Below are positions 27,452-34,995 of a stretch of DNA of 64,000 nt, in pieces. The DNA is from Neobacillus rhizophilus. GTDB lineage: Bacteria > Bacillota > Bacilli > Bacillales > Cytobacillaceae. The notes under the pieces are model-generated. The model ran no database searches. It saw only the letters and a program-made list of their open reading frames with translations, and was not told the DNA's origin. Each line of letters opens with the position of its first letter. Position 1 is the stretch's first letter. Made by a program: the position numbers and the translations under genes. Location: the NCBI RefSeq assembly GCF_018343535.1, contig NZ_JAGYPF010000001.1, forward strand, positions 186,001-250,000. The letters are read 5' to 3'.

Positions 27452-27829
27452 ATGGTTAGATATTTTGTTCAATTCATCACAATCCTTTTGATTTATCTGA
27501 TTGGAAATGGATTGGTGCGCTGGCTTGATCTTCCTGTTCCTGGAAGCATAGTCGGAATGGCCCTTTTATTCCTCGGTTTGACATTAAAGGTCTGTAAACT
27601 CAAGTGGGTCGAAGCTATAGCACAGCTCCATATCAAACATATTACACTTCTTTTTATTCCTTTTGCTGTCGGGGTGTGGCACTATACTGGTATCTTTCGG
27701 ATCGAAGGATTAAAACTGACTGCTATACTCGCAGCCAGCAGCATCTCAGTATTGCTTGTTACGGCGGGAATGGCAGAGTTTTTCGAAATCAAAACAAAGA
27801 AGGGGAGGCAAAATGGAAAAAATGATTGA
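27452..27829 (+). CDS. CidA/LrgA-family holin-like protein
   Basis: This 125-residue membrane protein of the CidA/LrgA family has four hydrophobic helices and the signature LDLPVPGSIVGMALLFLGL. The family was described as holin-like regulators of murein hydrolase activity and cell death in Staphylococcus. Later work links the Bacillus LrgAB-type pairs to pyruvate or 3-hydroxypropionate transport. ATG 27452 is chosen because AGGAGGG lies about 9 bases upstream; the frame continues to 27335 without a ribosome site. It overlaps the CidB-type gene by 17 bases. Confidence 0.9.
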   Translation: MVRYFVQFITILLIYLIGNGLVRWLDLPVPGSIVGMALLFLGLTLKVCKLKWVEAIAQLHIKHITLLFIPFAVGVWHYTGIFRIEGLKLTAILAASSISVLLVTAGMAEFFEIKTKKGRQNGKND

Positions 27830-28502
27830 AAGCATCCTTTTATGTACCGCTGTCACGGTAATCAGCTACCTAATCGGATTGAAAGTTTTTAAGAGATATC
27901 AAAAGCCGTGGTTAAACCCTTTATATACCGTTACAGTTTTCATCATTTCGATGATTTCGTTGTTCCACTTAAATATGAAGGATTATACTTCTGGTTCTGG
28001 GGTGTTCTCCCTGCTTTTGGGAACAGCCACTGTTTCATTGGCTGTTCCTTTATACAAACATATCAAGCTAATAAAAAAATATTTTTTGGTCATTCTTTGG
28101 GCGGTCCTGTCAGGTACAATAACGGGTGTGGCGACGGTTGTGTTTTTGACCAAATTGCTCCATGTAAATAGGGAAATAATGATTACCCTCATTCCAAAAT
28201 CAGTTACTGCACCCATTGCACTTTCTATTTCGCAATCGGTTGGAGCAAGCTCTTCACTAACATTGATGTTTGTTCTGTTTTCCGGTATTTTATCCCTTAC
28301 TATTGGGCCTTCTATGTTAAAGTACGCACGTATCAAAAGTGGAATTGCCAAAGGCTTGGCATTGGGAACTTCTGCGCAAGCAATCGGGGCCAAGAGGGCA
28401 TTTGAGTGGGGAGAACTCGAAGGTGCTATGGGAAGCATTGCTATGATTACCGCTGCCATCATTATGTCTGTATTCGCACCTTTAATCCTTTATATTTACT
28501 GA
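27813..28502 (+). CDS. CidB/LrgB-family membrane protein
   Basis: This is the partner of the CidA/LrgA-like protein, with 229 residues and about seven hydrophobic segments. It carries the LrgB signature TLIPKSVTAPIALSISQSVGASSSL and the C-terminal GLALGTSAQAIGAKRAFEWGELEGAMGSIAM. The start is ATG 27813 behind AGGGGAGG, inside the end of the preceding gene, so the pair is translationally coupled. No LytSR or CidR regulator is in the window. It may form a metabolite channel or an autolysis-control complex; the first is better supported for Bacillus. Confidence 0.9.
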   Translation: MEKMIESILLCTAVTVISYLIGLKVFKRYQKPWLNPLYTVTVFIISMISLFHLNMKDYTSGSGVFSLLLGTATVSLAVPLYKHIKLIKKYFLVILWAVLSGTITGVATVVFLTKLLHVNREIMITLIPKSVTAPIALSISQSVGASSSLTLMFVLFSGILSLTIGPSMLKYARIKSGIAKGLALGTSAQAIGAKRAFEWGELEGAMGSIAMITAAIIMSVFAPLILYIY

Positions 28503-28526
28503 AAAAGATTGACACTTTGTAATATT

Positions 28527-28560
28527 AAAGAAGGAAGATACTCAACTTCCTTCTTTTTCT
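28527..28560 (+). terminator. Terminator after the CidB-type gene
   Basis: AAAGAAGGAAG pairs with CTTCCTTCTTT over an 8-base loop, then TTCT. Confidence 0.85.
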
Positions 28561-28596
28561 ATTTCCATTAAAAATAAAAAATGTTTTTATAATATT

Positions 28597-28614
28597 TTGT
28601 CAACTCGTTGACCA
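28597..28614. promoter_or_regulatory. Candidate operator palindrome upstream of the hydroxy-acid oxidase
   Basis: TTGTCAAC-TC-GTTGACCA contains a perfect GTCAAC/GTTGAC inverted repeat (28599-28612). Spacing and position suit a GntR/FadR-type operator. The regulator is not in the window. Confidence 0.4.
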
Positions 28615-28642
28615 AGCTATTTTTCCAATGATATCATGACAT

Positions 28643-28656
28643 TGTAAACGTTTTCG
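28643..28656. promoter_or_regulatory. Candidate cre (CcpA) site
   Basis: TGTAAACGTTTTCG matches the Bacillus catabolite-repression consensus (TGNAARCGNTTNCA-like) except at the last base. It lies 57 bases before the hydroxy-acid oxidase ATG, fitting catabolite control of lactate/glycolate-type oxidation. Confidence 0.5.
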
Positions 28657-28712
28657 ATAAACATTATTTAAAAAAAGTATTTAAGAAAAAATTCATAGGG
28701 GAGGAAGTAAAA

Positions 28713-29864
28713 ATGAGTTTCGGTAATCATGTCCAATTTAAGGTTTATCAGCAGCACGAGAAAAATATCATTCCAGTATCCTACGAAGAGCTAGAGGCAA
28801 AGGCTAAGGAAAAGCTAGAAAATAAGCCGTATTATTATGTGGCTGCTTCAGCAGGTGCCGAAATCACTGCAAAGCAAAATAACAAGGCGTTTGAAAAGTG
28901 GCAAATTGTCCCTAGAATGCTTTGCGATACATCCTCCAGGAATTTAAGCATTGAGCTTTTTGGAAGAAAATACGCCTATCCCGTTTTATTGGCTCCGGTT
29001 GGAGTACAGTCTATTGTCCATCCGGAAGGTGAACTCGCAACCGCACGTGCAGCGGCGGCAATGGATGTTCCGTTCATTGCAAGTACAGCCTCTACATACA
29101 GTTTGGAAAAAATAGCTGGCGAGATGGGACAAGCTCCCCGCTGGTATCAATTATATTGGAGTAAAGATAGGGAAATTGCAGCGAGTATGGTGAAAAGGGC
29201 GGAAGCAGCTGGTTATGATGCGATCGTCATCACCTTGGACACACCGATGATGGCATGGCGCGAAAAGGATATTGAGAATGCCTATCTGCCATTCCTGGAA
29301 GCTCAGGGAATCGGCAATTATTTAGAAGACCCCGTATTCTGTTCAAGACTAGACAAATCTCCACAAGAGGATTTACAAGCGGCTATCATGCTGTGGGCAA
29401 GGGTTTTCGGCAATCCGACTTTAACATGGGAGGACCTTGAATTTATTAAAGCTCAAACCTCCTTACCAATTCTACTAAAAGGAATATTACATCCTGAGGA
29501 CGCAAGGCTCGCAGTAGAACATGGAGTAGATGGAATCATCGTCAGCAATCACGGCGGACGGCAGGTCGACGGTGCCATTGCGGCAATCGAGGCGTTACCG
29601 GAAATTGTCGATGCTGTAAAGGGAGACATTCCTATCCTGATGGATAGCGGAATTCGACGAGGCTCAGATATTTTAAAAGCTTTGGCAATAGGAGCGAAAG
29701 CAGTGCTGGTCGGGCGTCCATATATGTACGGATTGGCCTTAGCGGGTGAAGAAGGGGTTAAACAAGTTTTAAGAAATCTGCTTGCTGATTTTGACCTCAC
29801 ACTTGCTTTATCTGGTAAACGCACTGTTTCCGAATTAAATAGAGATTTGTTAAAAAGAGTTTAG
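28713..29864 (+). CDS. FMN-dependent alpha-hydroxy-acid oxidase (lactate 2-monooxygenase / oxidase-like)
   Basis: This 383-residue cytoplasmic TIM-barrel flavoenzyme oxidises L-2-hydroxy acids (lactate, glycolate, mandelate family). The N-terminal YYYVAASAGAEIT segment, LLAPVGVQSIVHPEGE, RWYQLYWSKDRE, and the catalytic base region IVSNHGGRQVDGA (His near residue 279) with GIRRGSDILKALAIGAKAV are diagnostic. The region EDPVFCSRLDKSPQED matches the lactate 2-monooxygenase-like branch more than glycolate oxidase. ATG 28713 follows GGGGAGGAAG. A PaaI-type thioesterase follows 12 bases after the stop. Upstream lie a cre-like site and a palindrome. Confidence 0.88.
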   Translation: MSFGNHVQFKVYQQHEKNIIPVSYEELEAKAKEKLENKPYYYVAASAGAEITAKQNNKAFEKWQIVPRMLCDTSSRNLSIELFGRKYAYPVLLAPVGVQSIVHPEGELATARAAAAMDVPFIASTASTYSLEKIAGEMGQAPRWYQLYWSKDREIAASMVKRAEAAGYDAIVITLDTPMMAWREKDIENAYLPFLEAQGIGNYLEDPVFCSRLDKSPQEDLQAAIMLWARVFGNPTLTWEDLEFIKAQTSLPILLKGILHPEDARLAVEHGVDGIIVSNHGGRQVDGAIAAIEALPEIVDAVKGDIPILMDSGIRRGSDILKALAIGAKAVLVGRPYMYGLALAGEEGVKQVLRNLLADFDLTLALSGKRTVSELNRDLLKRV

Positions 29865-29876
29865 GGGGCAAGTAAA

Positions 29877-30365
29877 ATGGAGGAATTGGTGTTAAACGCA
29901 ATTCAAGACGAATATCCGGCTGATTTTGCCTGGTGCTATGGCTGCGGAAGATTAAATGAAGCAGGTCATCACTTTCGGACCGGCTGGAACGGAGAAAAAA
30001 CAGTCACCATCTATACCCCCAAACCTGATCATTTAGCGCTGCCGGGTTTTGTTTATGGAGGGCTTGTTGCTTCCTTAATAGATTGTCATGGTACGGGTTC
30101 AGCGGCTCTGGTCCTGCACCGGAAAAATGGTCATGAACCTGGGGAAGGGGCTGAACCGCCTCGTTTTGTCACAGCATCCTTAAATGTCAATTTTATGAAG
30201 CCAACTCCCCATGGCATACCATTAAAAGCGGTAGGCATAGTGGAGGAAATTCACCCTAAAAAATTTAAAGTGACAACCGAAGTGTATGCGGCTGAGACTC
30301 TTTGCGCTAAAGGAGAAGTTGTCGCAGTTGTCATGCCAAGCACGTTTGTACAAAAGGGAGAATAA
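29877..30365 (+). CDS. PaaI-family (hotdog) thioesterase
   Basis: This 162-residue hotdog-fold protein has the PaaI/4HBT pattern LALPGFVYGGLVASLIDCHGTGSA near the middle and FVTASLNVNFMKPTPHG after it. The N-terminal CYGCGRLNEAGHH is the typical leader of this subgroup. It probably hydrolyses an acyl-CoA thioester. It forms an operon with the hydroxy-acid oxidase, suggesting both act on related short acyl or hydroxyacyl compounds. The substrate is unknown. It ends at a strong shared terminator. Confidence 0.83.
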   Translation: MEELVLNAIQDEYPADFAWCYGCGRLNEAGHHFRTGWNGEKTVTIYTPKPDHLALPGFVYGGLVASLIDCHGTGSAALVLHRKNGHEPGEGAEPPRFVTASLNVNFMKPTPHGIPLKAVGIVEEIHPKKFKVTTEVYAAETLCAKGEVVAVVMPSTFVQKGE

Positions 30366-30370
30366 TGAAG

Positions 30371-30416
30371 AAAAGCAGTCCATTGACCAAACAGGGTTGA
30401 TAGGACTGCTTTTTTC
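30371..30416. terminator. Bidirectional terminator between thioesterase and TetR genes
   Basis: AAAAGCAGTCC pairs with GGACTGCTTTT, with a T-run after it and an A-run before it, between convergent genes. Confidence 0.88.
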
Positions 30417-30419
30417 TAT

Positions 30420-31322
30420 CTATTCATCAGAGTTCTCGAGACTGTTAAAAAAATCTTCAACTAAAGTCTCCAATTTATTGAGGCATTCCTTCAATATTTC
30501 GCCTTGCTGTGTTTTTAACGAGATTAGAGCGCTATCAATTAAGAATTTACGTGGATTTTTCGCATCCAGCAACTCTTCTTCGATAAAATCCAAAAGATTC
30601 ATAAAGGGAGATTGTTCATTTTGGTCCATTTTGTTCTTTAAGGTGAATATGGAATGGTGAAGCCGCTTTTGAAAATCATGTTGTGTCTTTTTGCAGTTAG
30701 GGAACCAGCTTTCCAAAGCTTGCGGCTGAATTAGCTGCTCGTCATTTTCAGCCACATCATTCACCATATTGACCAGCCGATTTACTGAATATCGCACTAC
30801 TCGACTGAGATTAGCATTCGATTGCTGCGCCATCATCGAAAATTTAAGGTTTTCTCTAAGAATTCCCATAAACATAATAGCGCAATCTAATAAATATTCT
30901 TTCTTTTTTTCGCCAAATATGTCAATAAGCCGATGGTAAATCCAATGAATGTTCTTCACCCGGCCACGTTCAATATGCTGTTTAAGTTCAGTATCATTCG
31001 AAACCAAAACTTCTTCAAAAAGGGTGATTAACTTGTTTTTCCGATTTCCCTTTAAGTGAAATTCAATCTGATGTATGAAAATTTCAATATCTGAACGGTC
31101 CTGGCCAATTAATAATTCATTTCGTCTTGTTTCTAACTCAGAATAGACTGAATTAAATATTGCAAGTAATAATTCATTTTTTGAGGAAAAGTAATTATAA
31201 AAGGTCCCTTTGGAAATGCCGCTGTACTCTAAAATATCCTGAATCGATGTTGACTGAAACCCTTTATCAATAAATAGCTGATGTGCCATTTTGACAACAT
31301 GCTTTTTTCGATCATTCATCAT
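30420..31322 (-). CDS. TetR/AcrR-family transcriptional regulator
   Basis: This 300-residue regulator has an N-terminal TetR helix-turn-helix (residues about 8-54: FIDKGFQSTSIQDILEYSGISKGTFYNYFSSK) and a long helical ligand-binding domain. It is longer than the usual 200 residues, having an extra C-terminal helical portion. It is divergent from the DHA2 MFS exporter at 31507, the classic arrangement for a drug-efflux repressor. The intergenic region carries a repeated ACTAGTTTA motif that could be its operator. Confidence 0.9.
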   Translation of the reverse strand: MMNDRKKHVVKMAHQLFIDKGFQSTSIQDILEYSGISKGTFYNYFSSKNELLLAIFNSVYSELETRRNELLIGQDRSDIEIFIHQIEFHLKGNRKNKLITLFEEVLVSNDTELKQHIERGRVKNIHWIYHRLIDIFGEKKKEYLLDCAIMFMGILRENLKFSMMAQQSNANLSRVVRYSVNRLVNMVNDVAENDEQLIQPQALESWFPNCKKTQHDFQKRLHHSIFTLKNKMDQNEQSPFMNLLDFIEEELLDAKNPRKFLIDSALISLKTQQGEILKECLNKLETLVEDFFNSLENSDE

Positions 31323-31379
31323 TTATCACCTTGATTTTTTTTTGTACTGAGTGTATAAAATCATAGTACCTGAATTTTT

Positions 31380-31492
31380 ACTAGTTTACAAACCAATAAA
31401 ACGCGCAGATTTTTTTATTGCAAAAATTGAACAGCGCGTATATTATTATGTAAGTATGAAACAGGGGTATAAAAAAATGAACAACTAGTTTA
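31380..31492. promoter_or_regulatory. Candidate operator elements between TetR and MFS genes
   Basis: ACTAGTTTA occurs twice in the same orientation (31380-31388 and 31484-31492), the second just before the MFS ribosome site. An ACGCGC (31401-31406) / GCGCGT (31434-31439) inverted pair lies between them. These are the only repeated motifs in the divergent promoter region. Confidence 0.4.
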
Positions 31493-31506
31493 TAGGGGGA
31501 AATAGA

Positions 31507-33087
31507 ATGGATCAAACCATAAATAAGTCCGGCCGGCCGCCATATGGCATTATAGCGGTTTTAATGGTCGGTGCTTTTATTGCGTTCTTAAATAATACAT
31601 TATTAAATATTGCTTTGCCTTCGATTATGAAGGACTTAGATGTGGAAGCATCAACTGTGCAGTGGTTGACCACTGGCTTTATGCTAGTTAACGGAATTTT
31701 AATTCCTTCCACGGCTTATTTAATTCAAAAATATTCTGTTCGACGATTGTTCTTATCGGCAATGCTATTATTTTTGGCTGGAACAATTCTCGCAGGAACT
31801 GCCCACGTTTTTCCTATATTATTAGGCGGGCGGATGCTGCAGGCCTCAGGTTCTGCAATCTTAATGCCGCTGTTGATGAATGTTATGTTAGTAAGCTTTC
31901 CTGTTGAAAAAAGGGGAACTGCAATGGGGGTGTTCGGTCTTATCTTAATGTCCGCACCAGCCATCGGGCCTACACTTTCAGGCTGGATTATTGAACATTA
32001 TGATTGGAGAATGCTCTTCCACTTTATTACACCAATAGCAGTCGTTGTTGTATTAATCGGCTTTTTCTTACTGAAGGATAAAAAAGAAAAAATGAATATG
32101 CGTATTGATTTAATTTCACTTGCGCTATCTAGTCTTGGCTTTGGCGGAATCCTTTATGGATTTAGTTCCGCTGGAAAGCGAAATACTTCAGGCGATACAG
32201 GCGGCAGTACATGGGGCCAAGGAGGCTGGGATGACCCGATTGTCTATGGCTCAATTATTATTGGGGTTGTCTGCTTGATCGTGTTTATTTTGCGACAATT
32301 AAAACAAGAAAGTCCTTTACTGAATTTCCGTGTTTATAAATACCCAATGTTTGCTTTATCTTCTGCAATCGCCATGGTTGTCAATATGGCATTGTTTTCA
32401 GGAATGATTTTACTGCCGATTTATGTCCAGACCATTCGCGGTATATCACCTATGGATGCCGGTTTAATGCTGCTCCCTGGAGCAATTTTGATGTCAATCA
32501 TGTCGCCAATCACAGGAAAACTGTTTGATAAGTTTGGCGGCCGTATCTTGGCTCTTACCGGTTTAACTATATTGACAGTAACAACTTTTATGTTTACTAA
32601 ACTTGAGCTGCATACTTCGTATACACACTTGATTATTCTATATTCCGTCCGCATGTTTGGCATGTCGATGGTCATGATGCCGGTATCAACTAATGGCTTA
32701 AACCAATTACCAGCCCGCTTATATCCACATGGTACAGCAATGAACAATACTTTAAACCAGGTGGCTGGCGCGATTGGTACAGCCTTGTTAGTAACGGTAA
32801 TGACCAACCGGACAACTTCAAAGGCAGAAGAACTTGGAGCGGCTGCTCAGGCAACATTGAAGAACGCTGCACAGGCACCGACACCGGAAGTTATCTCGCA
32901 AATGAAACAAGAAATTATGATGAAAGCCATGTTAGATGGAATTAATTACTCCTTCGTCTTTGCGACAGCCATTTCGGCGGTTGCACTCGTTCTCGCCTTC
33001 TTTATTAAGCGGGCAAAGCAGGCGGAAGATCCTGGTGAAACAAAGCCGGCAGGTACCAAGGCAACAACAAAATTAGCAGGAAATTAA
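31507..33087 (+). CDS. DHA2-family MFS multidrug efflux transporter (EmrB/QacA type)
   Basis: This 526-residue inner-membrane H+ antiporter fits 14 transmembrane helices. Visible motifs are FIAFLNNTLLNIALPSIMKDL at the start (motif D1-like), the motif A region after helix 2 with YSVRRLF, and motif C-like MSAPAIGPTLSGWIIEHYDWR near residue 155. The 14-helix type includes a mid-protein extra loop (GNTSGDTGGS-like stretch around 220). Control by the divergent TetR gene suggests induction by a toxic compound. The substrate is unknown. Confidence 0.92.
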   Translation: MDQTINKSGRPPYGIIAVLMVGAFIAFLNNTLLNIALPSIMKDLDVEASTVQWLTTGFMLVNGILIPSTAYLIQKYSVRRLFLSAMLLFLAGTILAGTAHVFPILLGGRMLQASGSAILMPLLMNVMLVSFPVEKRGTAMGVFGLILMSAPAIGPTLSGWIIEHYDWRMLFHFITPIAVVVVLIGFFLLKDKKEKMNMRIDLISLALSSLGFGGILYGFSSAGKRNTSGDTGGSTWGQGGWDDPIVYGSIIIGVVCLIVFILRQLKQESPLLNFRVYKYPMFALSSAIAMVVNMALFSGMILLPIYVQTIRGISPMDAGLMLLPGAILMSIMSPITGKLFDKFGGRILALTGLTILTVTTFMFTKLELHTSYTHLIILYSVRMFGMSMVMMPVSTNGLNQLPARLYPHGTAMNNTLNQVAGAIGTALLVTVMTNRTTSKAEELGAAAQATLKNAAQAPTPEVISQMKQEIMMKAMLDGINYSFVFATAISAVALVLAFFIKRAKQAEDPGETKPAGTKATTKLAGN

Positions 33088-33105
33088 TCCTCCACCAAAC
33101 TTTTT

Positions 33106-33138
33106 ACCAGGTATTCCTTTCGGATGCCTGGTTTTTAT
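33106..33138 (+). terminator. Terminator after the MFS gene
   Basis: ACCAGGTATT pairs with GATGCCTGGT (two wobbles), followed by TTTTTAT. Confidence 0.75.
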
Positions 33139-33180
33139 ATATAATGAAAAGAAGAGATGTTTCGGAAGGAGATGTAAGCT

Positions 33181-33948
33181 TTGCGAGTGATTTCGTTATG
33201 TCCGAGTAATACAGAACTGATGGAGTACCTGGGATTGACACACCTTTTAGCGGGTGTTGACGATTTTTCAGATTGGCCTGCATCTGTTTCAGGTCTGCCT
33301 AAATTGGGGCCCGATTTATCAATAAATATGGACTTAGTTGAAGAGCTGCAGCCAGATATGGTTCTGGCTTCACTAAGTGTACCCGGAATGGAGAAAAATG
33401 TAGAGGCCCTTAAGGAGCGGGGGATTCCTCATATTGTTTTAAACCCGCAATCATTAAACGATATTGAGCGGGACTTAATTATAACCGCTGAAATACTTGG
33501 AATGCCGGAACGGGGGACGACGGCTGCGAAGAAATTTTGCGAAAGGCTTGAAGCTATTAAATCCTTAGCCGCCAAGGTAACGAATCGTCCTACATTATAT
33601 TGGGAATGGTGGCCAAAACCGATTTTCACGCCGGGAAAAATAAATTGGCTGACTGAAATTTCAGTGGCTGCAGGTGCAAAGAACGTTTATGCAGATGTGG
33701 AATTGGCAAGTGTTCAGACCGATTGGGAGGATGTTTTAAACCGGGAGCCTGACTTTATTTGTCTCGCCTGGGTCGGAGTCCGTAGGGAGAAGGTTCAAAA
33801 GAATGTTGTCAAGAAGCGGCCCGGTTATGAACGCTTAAACTATTTGACAGATGATCATATTCTCATCCTCGAGGAAGAACTATACTGCCGTCCATCACCA
33901 AGACTATTAGATGGCTTGGAAAAATTATATGAGCTTATACATAAATAA
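33181..33948 (+). CDS. Cobalamin/Fe-siderophore-type ABC binding protein without signal peptide (BtuF-like)
   Basis: This 255-residue protein of the helical-backbone periplasmic binding fold (PF01497) begins VISLCPSNTELMEYLGLTHLLAGVDDFSDWP, the standard N-terminus of the BtuF-like domain. It has no signal sequence or lipobox, so it is probably cytoplasmic, as in a known Bacillus subgroup of cobalamin-binding-like proteins. The start is TTG 33181 with GGAAGGAG upstream. No permease or ATPase is adjacent, and no B12 riboswitch is visible. It runs into a HemD-like gene, hinting at tetrapyrrole metabolism. Confidence 0.8.
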   Translation: MRVISLCPSNTELMEYLGLTHLLAGVDDFSDWPASVSGLPKLGPDLSINMDLVEELQPDMVLASLSVPGMEKNVEALKERGIPHIVLNPQSLNDIERDLIITAEILGMPERGTTAAKKFCERLEAIKSLAAKVTNRPTLYWEWWPKPIFTPGKINWLTEISVAAGAKNVYADVELASVQTDWEDVLNREPDFICLAWVGVRREKVQKNVVKKRPGYERLNYLTDDHILILEEELYCRPSPRLLDGLEKLYELIHK

Positions 33949-33961
33949 GAAGGTGTTAAAT

Positions 33962-34771
33962 ATGAACGAAAAAGGGTTGCAAGGAAAGAAGATAGTTGTT
34001 TGTGGTTCAAGAAAAATCGAAGAGATTAGTACGATCATTGAGAAACAAGGCGGAATTCCAATTATCCGGCCCCTCCAAGGGACAGTTTTTTTAGCTGAAA
34101 AGGAAGTGGAGCCTGACTTAGTGAAATTTGTAGAAAATGGGGCTGATTGGGTAATCCTTACAACCGGAATTGGAACCGAAACACTTGTTAGCTTAGCGGG
34201 AAAGCTCGGTTTAGAGGAGCTTTTCTTAAAAAGACTGCGTGAGGCTAAGGTGGCGGTAAGAGGCTATAAAACGATTTCGGCGCTAAAAAAATTAGCGGTA
34301 CAACCGGTTGTCACAGCAGAGGATGGCACTACAAAGGGATTAGCTCAAGCACTTGAGTCCTACGATTTTTCCAATAAAAAGATTATGATACAGCTGCACG
34401 GGGAATTAGCACCGACGTTAACGGCGTTTTTTGAAAGCCGAGGCGGGGCGGTCCAAAAAATCCTCCCTTATCAGCACATCGCGCCTGAGCAGGAGATTGT
34501 TGAAAAATTGTCTCAAGAATTAATGATTATTGAGTGTGATGCTGTATGTTTTACTACGGCAACACAGGTTCACTCGCTTTTTGATTATGCTAGGGAGCAA
34601 AATATTTATGATCGTATAGTACATTCTTTGAATAAAAACATAGTAGCCGCGGCAGTGGGAAAAGTGACCGCTGAAGCCTTAAGAGAAGAAGGTGTAAACC
34701 GTCTCGTAGTTCCCGAAAATGAAAGAATGGGTGCAATGATTATCGAACTTGTCAAATATTTCAACACCTAA
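33962..34771 (+). CDS. Uroporphyrinogen-III synthase (HemD-like) protein
   Basis: This 269-residue protein has the HEM4 fold (PF02602), in which two lobes close hydroxymethylbilane into uroporphyrinogen III. Visible features are KKIVVCGSRKIEEISTIIEKQGG at the start, DWVILTTGIGTETL, and CDAVCFTTATQVHSLF in the second lobe. Sequence conservation in the family is weak. It is not in a hem operon, so it may be a second copy serving siroheme, B12 or nitrite/sulfite enzymes. I chose ATG 33962 (MNEKGLQGKK) with AAGAAGGTG upstream, not the longer frame from 33911, which would overlap the previous gene. Confidence 0.8.
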   Translation: MNEKGLQGKKIVVCGSRKIEEISTIIEKQGGIPIIRPLQGTVFLAEKEVEPDLVKFVENGADWVILTTGIGTETLVSLAGKLGLEELFLKRLREAKVAVRGYKTISALKKLAVQPVVTAEDGTTKGLAQALESYDFSNKKIMIQLHGELAPTLTAFFESRGGAVQKILPYQHIAPEQEIVEKLSQELMIIECDAVCFTTATQVHSLFDYAREQNIYDRIVHSLNKNIVAAAVGKVTAEALREEGVNRLVVPENERMGAMIIELVKYFNT

Positions 34772-34780
34772 CAGTATGTA

Positions 34781-34806
34781 TGTGCTCCTTTTGGAGCACT
34801 TTTTTG
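34781..34806 (+). terminator. Terminator after the HemD-like gene
   Basis: GTGCTCC-TTTT-GGAGCAC followed by TTTTTT. Confidence 0.92.
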
Positions 34807-34942
34807 TTGAAAAATGTGTCGATAAAAAAATTTATAAGGATAATTTGGATTACGCCATTTTTTTACAATTTTTTTAGATAAAATGTGTTAAATTGAAAAA
34901 AGTATAAAAAAATGTACAGCTAATATCAATTGTATATATATG

Positions 34943-34960
34943 TTAAAGCGCTTTCGTTAA
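34943..34960. promoter_or_regulatory. Candidate cre-like / regulator site upstream of preT
   Basis: TTAAAGCGCTTTCGTTAA contains the perfect palindrome AAAGCGCTTT and matches cre at 12 of 14 positions. Its CGCTTTCGTTAA part also matches 11 of 12 bases of a motif before the biotin-carrier gene (CGCTTTCTTTAA, 45310-45321), so it may instead be a shared pathway regulator site. Confidence 0.4.
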
Positions 34961-34995
34961 TGTTGTTTAATGAACAAAAAAGGGAGGGCTTTTAT

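Noticed and set aside
27983..28462. 159-codon open frame on the minus strand
   Set aside because: It lies wholly antisense to the CidB-type gene, which has clear family motifs and a ribosome site. The antisense product has no recognisable features.
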